From Proteobacteria bacterium UBA2996 (GTDB lineage Bacteria > Pseudomonadota > Gammaproteobacteria > Arenicellales > UBA868), in contig DDZY01000011.1 of assembly GCA_002346525.1 (NCBI GenBank), positions 1-27,159 of the forward strand: 27,159 nt of DNA. The letters are read 5' to 3'. The notes under the pieces are model-generated. The model was not told the DNA's origin and did no database searches. It saw only the letters and a program-made list of their open reading frames with translations. Shown here piece after piece: positions 8,375 to 15,980 of this stretch. How positions within the stretch are numbered: the first letter of the stretch is position 1; every line of letters begins with the position of its first letter. Made by a program: the position numbers and the translations under genes.

Positions 8375-10471
8375 ATGATGGAATCCACGCTTCGGTTGGG
8401 CGTCGATACGGGCGGTACCTACACCGACGCTGTACTGCTTGATCCCGATGGCAGGGTCGTCAGTGCGGCCAAGGCGCTGACCTCACATCATGAACTCACA
8501 ATCGGCATCCGGGAAGCGATTGATCAGCTCCCGGGCGAGCAACTCCCCCACATATCGCTAGTCTCGCTTTCCACCACACTCGCTACTAACGCGGTGGTGG
8601 AGGGTCGCGGTACCCCGGTGTGCCTTTTGCTGGCGGGATACAACGCCCGACAGGTCGATAAAGCCAAGCTTGAACACATCGTCCGCGGCGGGCACTGTGC
8701 ACTTATCTCCGGAGGGCATGACGCCGGCGGCAGCGAAAGTGAGCCGCTGGACATCGAGCGGGCCCGCCAGGTGGTCACAGACCAGCGCGACCAGGTCGCC
8801 GCGTTCGGGATTTCCGGATTATTCGGGGTACGTAACCCTGAACATGAACTCAAACTCCGGGAGCTCGTTGCATCCCTCACCGGAAAACCCGTGACCTGCG
8901 GTCACGAACTCGCTTCTCAACTGGATGCACCCCGCCGGGCACTGACGGTGGCGTTTAACGCTTCATTGATTACCTATATTGATGAACTGATCCGTGCGAT
9001 CAAGCTGATACTCAACGAGCGTGCCATCCATGCACCCCTGATGATGGTAAAGGGAGACGGCTCACTGATCAGTGCAGATACAGCGCTGGCTCGTCCTGTC
9101 GAAACCATTTTGTCCGGACCCGCGGCCAGTGTCATGGGCGCCGCGCAGCTGCAGCCTCAAGACAGCGCCATCATCGCCGACATGGGTGGGACGACAACCG
9201 ATATTGCAATCGTCACCGGGGGGAAACCGGTGATTAGCGCTAAGGCGACTCTGATCGGTGAATGGCGACCCATGGTAGATGCCGTACGGGTATTTTCTCT
9301 TGGGCTCGGCGGCGACAGCGAGGTGCGTTTTCAGGGAGGAGTGGGACTCGCAATCGGGCCACGACGGGTGGTTCCCATGAGTCTGCTGGTACATCGCTAC
9401 CCTGAAGTGCTGACCACACTTGAGCGCCGCGTCGATGCTGCTGTCAGCCCAAGAAGCAACCGTTTTGCTGTTGCTTTGTTTGCTGAGACCAGTCAGAAAC
9501 GTTCATTTTCCCAGGAAGAAACGGCCGCCTGGGAACGCCTGCAGAGAGGACCACTCGATGTTGAACAACTGTCACAGGAAGACCGCCCGCTTGCCCGGGC
9601 CCTGGCCCGACTGGTACGTGACGGGATCGCTATCTATAGCGGATTTACCCCCACAGATGCCGCTCACGTATTGGGCAAGACCAGCCACTGGTCCACACGT
9701 GCCGCAGAGCTGGCCGCGATCGTCTGGGCCCGACAGATGCGGCAGGTCTATGGTTGGGGCAAGTTTGAGGACAACGACCCGAAGGGTCCGAGCACTGCGG
9801 TCGAGGAGCATATGGTGCAGACGATTTGTGCCGCCCTGGTATCCGCATGCCTTGCCACTGACCCGGGCGAGACCCGTCACGGGGAACGCGAGCGGACGGC
9901 ACGACTTTTCAGTGAATGGATCTCGGGCAAGAGCGCGGTGGACGGAGGCCTGTTCTCCCTGAAACTGGACAGCTCAAGATCACTCGTCGCTGTCGGGGCA
10001 CCAGCGGAACTGTATTACCCCAGTGTGGCGCACAACTTCAATGTACCGCTATCTATCCCCAAACACTCATCCGTCGCGAATGCGGTAGGCGCCGTCGCCA
10101 GCAGCGTTATTCAAAGGGCCCAGATTACGGTGACCCAGCCGGTTCAGGGCATCTTTCGGGTGTTTGCGCCTGACGGGCCATTGGATTTTGAGCAGCTTGA
10201 ACAAGCGCTTGTGAAGGCAGGATCTCTGGCAAGTACGTTGGCCGAGCGTAAGGCGCAAGACGCAGGTGCCGGGGAAATCCGCGTCGAAGTCGAGCGTGAT
10301 CTGGATTCGGTAGATGATCCGGACTCCGCTTCTGTGGTTTTCTTTGAGGGCCGCGTTAAAGCCACCGCCACGGGACGTCCGGGCCTGGTGTCGGACTCTC
10401 CTACCAAGGGTTTGCCCGAAGATCCGTCAGGCGTAAAATCGCGCGTAGGTCAGATCTCTCAAGCAGACTGA
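8375..10471 (+). CDS. Hydantoinase/oxoprolinase family protein (HyuA-type subunit)
   Basis: A 698-residue actin-fold ATPase-like protein of the HyuA group, which includes N-methylhydantoinase A, 5-oxoprolinase N-half and acetone/acetophenone carboxylase subunits. The N-terminal phosphate loop is LGVDTGGTYTDAVLLD (around 8-23). STTLATNAVVEGRG, LSGPAASVMGA (around 246) and IADMGGTTTDIAIVTGG (around 265) form the second half of the nucleotide site, and SLGLGGDSEVRF follows as usual. In the family the subunit activates a substrate carbonyl or amide by ATP-dependent phosphorylation. An ATG at 8375 preceded by GGCGGTGA is the best start; ATG 8378 and GTG 8360 are alternatives. No HyuB subunit is present in the window. 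A protein I do not recognise follows 12 bases later, probably in the same transcript. The substrate is unknown. Confidence 0.9.
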   Translation: MMESTLRLGVDTGGTYTDAVLLDPDGRVVSAAKALTSHHELTIGIREAIDQLPGEQLPHISLVSLSTTLATNAVVEGRGTPVCLLLAGYNARQVDKAKLEHIVRGGHCALISGGHDAGGSESEPLDIERARQVVTDQRDQVAAFGISGLFGVRNPEHELKLRELVASLTGKPVTCGHELASQLDAPRRALTVAFNASLITYIDELIRAIKLILNERAIHAPLMMVKGDGSLISADTALARPVETILSGPAASVMGAAQLQPQDSAIIADMGGTTTDIAIVTGGKPVISAKATLIGEWRPMVDAVRVFSLGLGGDSEVRFQGGVGLAIGPRRVVPMSLLVHRYPEVLTTLERRVDAAVSPRSNRFAVALFAETSQKRSFSQEETAAWERLQRGPLDVEQLSQEDRPLARALARLVRDGIAIYSGFTPTDAAHVLGKTSHWSTRAAELAAIVWARQMRQVYGWGKFEDNDPKGPSTAVEEHMVQTICAALVSACLATDPGETRHGERERTARLFSEWISGKSAVDGGLFSLKLDSSRSLVAVGAPAELYYPSVAHNFNVPLSIPKHSSVANAVGAVASSVIQRAQITVTQPVQGIFRVFAPDGPLDFEQLEQALVKAGSLASTLAERKAQDAGAGEIRVEVERDLDSVDDPDSASVVFFEGRVKATATGRPGLVSDSPTKGLPEDPSGVKSRVGQISQAD

Positions 10472-10483
10472 CCACCCAACCCC

Positions 10484-11404
10484 ATGAGCGCTAATATCCA
10501 TAACGGGTCCCGCAAAGACATCAACGGGCGTCCCCATATTTATTACGATGGATACTGGATTCGTTATTACGCACCGCCTGAAGAAACGCTCGCAGCGAAA
10601 CGTGACCTGCTGTTAAGCCTTACCCGCCGCACCTTTCACCACACCGAACCCGGGATCAATACGCCAGGCCACAAGGCCGAAGCAGCTCGGGCGAGTTACG
10701 AAGCCGAGCAGGACCCGGCCCGCAAACGGGTCAACGCAGCGATGCTGGCGGGGGCATTATTCAACCGTGCTACCGATATCTTCACCAGCATCGTCGACTT
10801 GGAGAGTCAGGGAATAGAGGTCAGCCAGGACAATGAACTGATGCGCGAGTGCAGCGAGTGCTTTTCTGAGGCGCTTGAACTCGGAAAACAGGTGCGTCAC
10901 CCAAGCGGCCATGAGGGCATCGATGAACTGTGGGGTGAACCCTTTAATGTCTTCACTCACACCATCGCCAGCTACTACGCCAGCCGCTATATCAAAATCT
11001 CACAAACCATGAAAGCGATCGACGATATTGCCGAACGTATCGAGACAGTATATGAGCGCATGCCGAGTTTTGCGGGTGTCGGTCATATTGTTCGAGAATT
11101 CGCAAAGGCAGCGCGCGTTGAGTGTGAAATGATGAAGAGCGACCCCGATTTTTTCGTAAATTGGCCCGAGTTCGTCGCGATCAAAGAACAGCTTAAGGCA
11201 TTCCACCCGACGTCCCCCGCAGGAATAAGCGCCCTTACCCGGGTCCAGTTACAGCGGGGTTGTCGGCTACTGAGTGACGGTACCGATCTTATTTCTTACC
11301 TGGCCGGTGTGCGGGTCCCGATGCCAAAAAGCAAGCGGGAATTTCTTGAGCATCTCAACGACTTTGATCTCGATTCCCAAGGGGTGGGGCTGCGGTCGGG
11401 CTGA
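10484..11404 (+). CDS. Protein of unknown function next to HyuA-like gene
   Basis: A 306-residue protein that I do not recognise. It begins 12 bases after the HyuA-like stop, with no visible ribosome binding site, so translation is probably coupled. It has no signal peptide or membrane segment. The N-terminus has an aromatic-rich stretch, PHIYYDGYWIRYYAPPEETL (17-36), that looks like a conserved surface. A His/Gly-rich stretch follows, RRTFHHTEPGINTPGHKAEA (48-67). The middle (about 64-240) looks largely alpha-helical and carries a CSEC pair at 123-126 and an HPSGHEG segment at 139-145. The composition resembles neighbouring genes, so recent transfer is not suggested. The pairing with HyuA suggests a partner or accessory role, but that is only context. 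Confidence 0.8.
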   Translation: MSANIHNGSRKDINGRPHIYYDGYWIRYYAPPEETLAAKRDLLLSLTRRTFHHTEPGINTPGHKAEAARASYEAEQDPARKRVNAAMLAGALFNRATDIFTSIVDLESQGIEVSQDNELMRECSECFSEALELGKQVRHPSGHEGIDELWGEPFNVFTHTIASYYASRYIKISQTMKAIDDIAERIETVYERMPSFAGVGHIVREFAKAARVECEMMKSDPDFFVNWPEFVAIKEQLKAFHPTSPAGISALTRVQLQRGCRLLSDGTDLISYLAGVRVPMPKSKREFLEHLNDFDLDSQGVGLRSG

Positions 11405-11422
11405 ATCCGGGCACGGAACGGT

Positions 11423-12223
11423 CTAACTTCGCACTGAAACCCCCCACCCATCAAGTGTCTGCGCCAGGTGCCCTGCCAGAAGATCGGCCCACCAAGATAC
11501 ATCTTCATTCGCGATCAGGAGATCCTGGCGCACCTCGATCATGACCTGGGCGAGGCCATCCATCCCGTCGTAAGCGTCCACCGTGTAGCCTAAATTATCC
11601 CGGGCGTCGTAGGGCTGATTGTCCCCGACACACAAATCAGGCTCACGACGCAGGCTCTCAAGAAGCGGCGCGCTGAGACGCTGATCACGGCTCCACAGAA
11701 TCCCAACGTGCCATGGCCTCGCTTCGCCGCCCATCCGGGGAGTAAAACTGTGCATGGAGACGAGTGCGACACGTCTGTGTCGGCGAAAGGTCTGTTCCAA
11801 CTCGACTGCAACCGCCTCGTGGTACGGGGTAAAAATTTCGTCGATGCGCCTTTGTCTGTCCCGTTCAGTCAATGACCGGTTTCCGGGGATCTCGATGCCG
11901 TCGCTTTGGGAAGGGATCGAGGTGGGATGACCGGGCGGCCGATTGGGGTCCACGACCAACCGCGAAAATCCGGCAACCACGAGGACGCTATCCAGCCTAT
12001 CCGCGATCTGTTTGGAGAGGGATTCGCACCCAATGTCCAGGCCAACATGCGTTTTGAGCACCTCAGACGACAATCCCAAACCTGCCAATGACCGGGGAAC
12101 GGCATTGCGCGCATGATCACATACGAGAACCACTCCCGACTCGCCTCCCGGGTTATAACGGGAATACGGGGGCCGCTCATCCGGACCCAGAAGCGGCAAA
12201 GTTTTTGAAGATTGATCTGTCAC
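11423..12223 (-). CDS. N-formylglutamate amidohydrolase family protein
   Basis: A 266-residue member of the N-formylglutamate amidohydrolase (FGase, HutG-type) family, metal-dependent enzymes that cleave N-formylglutamate to formate and glutamate. Family motifs are VVLVCDHARNAVP (31-43), HVGLDIG (59-65), SRLVVDPNR (87-95), VSMHSFTPRM in the middle and NLGYTVDAYDGMDGLAQVMIEVRQD near the C-terminus. The start is GTG at 12223, with GAGG about nine bases upstream. Many proteobacterial copies stand alone and their substrate is not established; no hutH, hutU or hutI is present here. The gene converges with the unknown 306-residue gene (18 bases) and diverges from the EamA transporter across 77 bases. 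Confidence 0.88.
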   Translation of the reverse strand: MTDQSSKTLPLLGPDERPPYSRYNPGGESGVVLVCDHARNAVPRSLAGLGLSSEVLKTHVGLDIGCESLSKQIADRLDSVLVVAGFSRLVVDPNRPPGHPTSIPSQSDGIEIPGNRSLTERDRQRRIDEIFTPYHEAVAVELEQTFRRHRRVALVSMHSFTPRMGGEARPWHVGILWSRDQRLSAPLLESLRREPDLCVGDNQPYDARDNLGYTVDAYDGMDGLAQVMIEVRQDLLIANEDVSWWADLLAGHLAQTLDGWGVSVRS

Positions 12224-12300
12224 CGCCGTTTGCCTCGTTGATCTTCTGAAAAACCGTTAGATTACCGCTTTCCCTGCCGGCGACTATTCCGGCTACCGGG

Positions 12301-13191
12301 ATGAGCATGATGAAACCCGTCTGGGTCTCCAAAGACTACGCCCTGTTATTGCTGCTCGCTACATTGTGGAGCACGTCATTCGCCTTCATCAAGGTGGGCG
12401 TGGAGAGCGTAGGTCCCATGACCTTGACCAGCGCCCGTCTCGGGATCGCAGCTGTCCTGTTGTACACATGGCTTCGGTTCCGCGGCTACCGGCTTCCACG
12501 GGACAGCCGATCGTGGATTATGTTCGGACTGATCGGCCTCATCGGCAACGCACTGCCCTTTACACTGATCAGTTGGGGCGAACTTCATATCGACAGTGGT
12601 CTGGCTGCAATCCTGATGGGAATCATGCCGGTGACGACCGCAATGCTCGCCCATATTTTCATTCGGGAGGAGCCGTTTACCCTCCGTATCGGACTGGGTA
12701 TTGGAATTGGCTTTGGCAGCATCGCGCTTTTGCTCGGGCCGGAAGCGATCCGGGGCTTGTCCGCGCCTATTGTGGGGCAGTTGGCAATTCTCCTGAGCGC
12801 CATCTGCTACGGGGCCTCTGCAACACTTGTCCGCTATACCGCGCAGCCCTCGGATTGGTCTGTGCTGGCCTCGGGGGCGATGTTTTGCGCATTCTTTTTC
12901 TCTTTGCCCGTCACGCTGCTGGTTGAAGCACCGTGGACCATGGCGCCCCAACCACCTGCCATCGTCGCTATGTTTTATCTGGGCGTCGGGTCTACAGCAC
13001 TCGCGACGCTTATTTTCTTCTACCTGATACCCCGACTGGGTGCGAACCGCTCTGCTCAGGTCAATTTCTTCGTTCCTGTGCTCGGCGCACTCTGGGGCGT
13101 GCTGATCCTTAAGGAACAACTCTCCCTGAGGTTACTGCTCGCCCTGGGTCTCATTCTGATTGCAGTCGCGGTGATTCAACCCCGGAAATAA
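12301..13191 (+). CDS. EamA family (drug/metabolite superfamily) transporter
   Basis: A 296-residue inner-membrane protein with about ten hydrophobic segments arranged as two EamA repeats. The first covers roughly residues 13-145 (ALLLLLATLWSTSFAFIKVG at the N-terminus, NALPFTLISWGELHIDSGLA in the middle). The second covers about 160-293 and ends FVPVLGALWGVLILKEQLS before the last helix, a typical repeat end. Such carriers export amino acids, nucleobases or other metabolites; the substrate cannot be read from the sequence. Start candidates are ATG 12301 and the in-frame ATGs 6-9 bases on. The stop converges on acnA with 24 bases between. No terminator hairpin is visible there. Confidence 0.93.
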   Translation: MSMMKPVWVSKDYALLLLLATLWSTSFAFIKVGVESVGPMTLTSARLGIAAVLLYTWLRFRGYRLPRDSRSWIMFGLIGLIGNALPFTLISWGELHIDSGLAAILMGIMPVTTAMLAHIFIREEPFTLRIGLGIGIGFGSIALLLGPEAIRGLSAPIVGQLAILLSAICYGASATLVRYTAQPSDWSVLASGAMFCAFFFSLPVTLLVEAPWTMAPQPPAIVAMFYLGVGSTALATLIFFYLIPRLGANRSAQVNFFVPVLGALWGVLILKEQLSLRLLLALGLILIAVAVIQPRK

Positions 13192-13215
13192 ACGGGCTCA
13201 CCCGACCCCGATGAT

Positions 13216-15876
13216 CTACGTCAACAGTTGGCGGACCATATAGGGAAGGATACCCCCATGGCAGTAGTAATCCCACTCCTTAGGCGTATCGATCCGCACC
13301 CGGACCGTAAACTGCTCCTGGTTGCCGTCGGCTCGGATCATCTCTATGGTCACGTCGCTTGCACCCACGGGTGGCTGTGCGATATTGAAATTTTCCGTTC
13401 CCGTAATACCCAGCTCAGCAGCACCCTGTCCATCCCGAAACTGCAACGGTAACACTCCCATACCGACGAGGTTGGAACGGTGAATGCGCTCAAAACTCTC
13501 CACCAGAACCGCCTTAACTCCCAATAACGCAACCCCTTTGGCTGCCCAATCTCGCGAGGAGCCGGTACCATATTCCTTGCCGCCTACAACCACCAATGGC
13601 GTATCGGACTCCGCATAGCGCTGTGCGGCAGCAAAAATGGTCATCTGTTCCCCAGAGGGCTGGAAACAAGTCCAGCCTCCTTCCGTACCGGGCGCCATCG
13701 CATTGCGCAGCCGGATATTGGCAAAGGTGCCCCGCATCATCACTTCATGGTTACCCCTGCGGGAACCGTAAGAGTTGAAGTCCGCCGGGGCAATACCGTT
13801 TTCTCCAAGATATTCGCCTGCTGGGCTGTCTGATTGAATCGCACCCGCGGGGGAGATATGGTCAGTGGTAATACTGTCTCCCAGCACGGCCAGTGCCCGG
13901 GCATTTTCGATCGTGGGCATGCCGGGCGGCTCGATGCTCATTCCGTCGAAGTACGGCGGTCTTCGGACATAAGTGGACTCCGGATCCCAGGAGAAGCGGG
14001 TCCCAGCACTAACCGGTACTCCCTGCCAGAACTCATCGCCGCGGAACACGTCTGCATAGCGCGTCCGGAACATGTCGCGGGTCACATGTTCGTTCACAGC
14101 ACGATTTATCTCATCTGTCCCCGGCCAAATGTCACTTAGCATGACGGGCGCTCCCTTCGCATCGGTACCGACCGCCTCTGCGGCGAAATCAATGTCCGTT
14201 GTGCCGGCCAAAGCATAGGCCACCACCAGCGGGGGTGATGCCAGAAAGTTCATCCGCACATCCGCATGGACACGCCCTTCAAAGTTGCGGTTGCCTGACA
14301 ACACCGAGCAGACAATCAGTTCGCCTTCCTTGACTGCGGAACTGACGGCCGGGGGCAACGGTCCGGAGTTACCGATACAGGTCGTGCAGCCATAACCGAC
14401 AACCGAAAATCCGACCTCCTCCAGATCATCCAGGAGTCCCGCGTCCGCAAGGTAGTCGGTCACAACCTGCGATCCCGGGGCCAGCGAAGTCTTGACCCAC
14501 GGCTTCACCGAAAGCCCTCTCTCACGAGCATTTCGGGCCAACAAGCCCGCCGCCATGATCACACCGGGGTTTGAGGTGTTGGTGCAACTTGTGATTGCCG
14601 CGATGACCACCGCTAGATCGGGGAGCGTGCAATCGGCACCCCCGAGGTTAAGCGACTGGCCTCGCGCTTGCCCCCCTTCGCGAGCATCACTGAGGGCGGT
14701 TGTGATAGTCCGCTTGGCGTCAGTCAGCGGGATTCTGTCTTGGGGTCGTTTGGGACCAGCAATGCTCGCGACGACCTCGGCGAGGTCAAGGCTGACCGCG
14801 TCGTTGTATTCCGCGGGCGGAGTCTCCGCCGTCCGGAACAGGCCCTGACGCCGGCTGTAAGCTTCAACGAGCGCGATCTCTTCGTCTGACCGGCCCGTCA
14901 GTCTGAGGTACTCAAGGGCCTCGTTATCGACCGGGAAAAAACCGCAAGTCGCGCCGTACTCCGGCGCCATGTTGGCAATGGTCGCCTTGTCTGCAAGGGA
15001 AAGATGATTGAGGCCCTCTCCAAAGAACTCCACAAATTTACCGACCACGCCTTTTTGGCGGAGCATTTCCACCACGGTCAGCACGAGGTCTGTAGCCGTT
15101 GCGCCTTCGGTCAACGTGCCGGTCAGCTCAAACCCCACCACTTCCGGAATGAGCATGGTGACCGGTTGGCCGAGCATTGCTGCCTCTGCCTCGATGCCGC
15201 CTACCCCCCAGCCCAGCACACCAAGTCCATTGACCATCGTGGTGTGGGAGTCAGTGCCCACCACAGTATCCGGGTACGCCATCTCAGCCCCGTCCAACTC
15301 ACGGCTGAAAACAACGCTCGCGAGATACTCGATATTGACCTGATGAACGATCCCGGTCGCTGGCGGAACGACACGGAAGTTGCTGAACGCGGTCTGACCC
15401 CATCGCAGAAATGCGTAGCGTTCGGCGTTTCGGCTGTACTCCAACTGCGCATTATTCTTCAACGCTTGCGGCTGACCGAAGTGATCCACCATGACCGAGT
15501 GATCGATAACCAGGTCCGCGGGAGAAAGCGGGTTGACTCTGTCCGGATCTCCCTTCAGGCCGGCCACGGCTTCGCGCATCGCGGCGAGATCCACCACTGC
15601 AGGCACACCAGTGAAGTCCTGCATCAGCACACGGGCCGGCGTGAAAGCAATCTCGGTCTCCTGCGCTCCAGAGGGCTTCCATCCTGCCAAAGCTTCGATA
15701 TCGTCGACGGTCACATTCGCACCGTCTTCGGTTCTCAGCAGATTTTCCAGCAGGATTTTCAGCGTCATGGGGAGGCGACTGAGATCGAAGCGGGGCCCCA
15801 GAGCATCGAGCGCACAGATCTGGTAGCGCTTGCCGTTTACATCGAAGGAGGTTCTTGAGTTAAAGGAATCTTTCAT
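13216..15876 (-). CDS. acnA: Aconitate hydratase A
   Basis: An 886-residue monomeric [4Fe-4S] enzyme that interconverts citrate and isocitrate in the TCA cycle, matching AcnA/IRP1-type length (about 890). Cluster ligands are present in AAITSCTNTSNPGVIMAAGL (Cys near residue 430) and VGYGCTTCIGNSGPLPP (two Cys near 495-500). DLVIDHSVMVDHFG, VVGTDSHTTMVNGLGVLGWG and the swivel-domain motif GGKEYGTGSSRDWAAKG are all intact. The ATG at 15876 gives the usual short N-terminal arm before NSRTSFDVNGKRYQI. It lies 104 bases downstream of ligA on the same strand, enough for its own promoter. Confidence 0.98.
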   Translation of the reverse strand: MKDSFNSRTSFDVNGKRYQICALDALGPRFDLSRLPMTLKILLENLLRTEDGANVTVDDIEALAGWKPSGAQETEIAFTPARVLMQDFTGVPAVVDLAAMREAVAGLKGDPDRVNPLSPADLVIDHSVMVDHFGQPQALKNNAQLEYSRNAERYAFLRWGQTAFSNFRVVPPATGIVHQVNIEYLASVVFSRELDGAEMAYPDTVVGTDSHTTMVNGLGVLGWGVGGIEAEAAMLGQPVTMLIPEVVGFELTGTLTEGATATDLVLTVVEMLRQKGVVGKFVEFFGEGLNHLSLADKATIANMAPEYGATCGFFPVDNEALEYLRLTGRSDEEIALVEAYSRRQGLFRTAETPPAEYNDAVSLDLAEVVASIAGPKRPQDRIPLTDAKRTITTALSDAREGGQARGQSLNLGGADCTLPDLAVVIAAITSCTNTSNPGVIMAAGLLARNARERGLSVKPWVKTSLAPGSQVVTDYLADAGLLDDLEEVGFSVVGYGCTTCIGNSGPLPPAVSSAVKEGELIVCSVLSGNRNFEGRVHADVRMNFLASPPLVVAYALAGTTDIDFAAEAVGTDAKGAPVMLSDIWPGTDEINRAVNEHVTRDMFRTRYADVFRGDEFWQGVPVSAGTRFSWDPESTYVRRPPYFDGMSIEPPGMPTIENARALAVLGDSITTDHISPAGAIQSDSPAGEYLGENGIAPADFNSYGSRRGNHEVMMRGTFANIRLRNAMAPGTEGGWTCFQPSGEQMTIFAAAQRYAESDTPLVVVGGKEYGTGSSRDWAAKGVALLGVKAVLVESFERIHRSNLVGMGVLPLQFRDGQGAAELGITGTENFNIAQPPVGASDVTIEMIRADGNQEQFTVRVRIDTPKEWDYYCHGGILPYMVRQLLT

Positions 15877-15939
15877 TTGCTGCTATCGGGTCTACATCAG
15901 TGCCAAACCCTTGGGCGCCTGGCTAAAAATGAGGTCCGG

Positions 15940-15945
15940 ATTCTA
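15940..15945 (-). promoter_or_regulatory. Weak candidate -10 element for acnA
   Basis: On the minus strand the ligA-acnA spacer contains TAGAAT, one base off the sigma-70 -10 consensus, about 65 bases upstream of the acnA ATG. No good -35 hexamer stands 16-18 bases before it, so this is a tentative call. Confidence 0.25.
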
Positions 15946-15980
15946 ACGCATCACACCGCCGTTTCGGCCGAGACCACGCT

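Noticed and set aside
3481..11404. A glutathione or amide-ring metabolism cluster linking gshA, the HyuA/oxoprolinase-like gene and other amidohydrolases
   Set aside because: The genes are in different orientations and are separated by argE and a CoA dehydrogenase. HyuA here need not be an oxoprolinase, so the theme is too loose to claim.
12376..13119. 247-codon open frame on the minus strand opposite the EamA transporter gene
   Set aside because: It lies wholly antisense to a clear membrane protein. Its translation is rich in Gln, Arg, His and Cys and resembles no family, as expected of an antisense shadow.
15004..15858. 284-codon open frame on the plus strand inside acnA
   Set aside because: acnA is complete with all cluster ligands, and the plus-strand translation has no recognisable domain or start signal.
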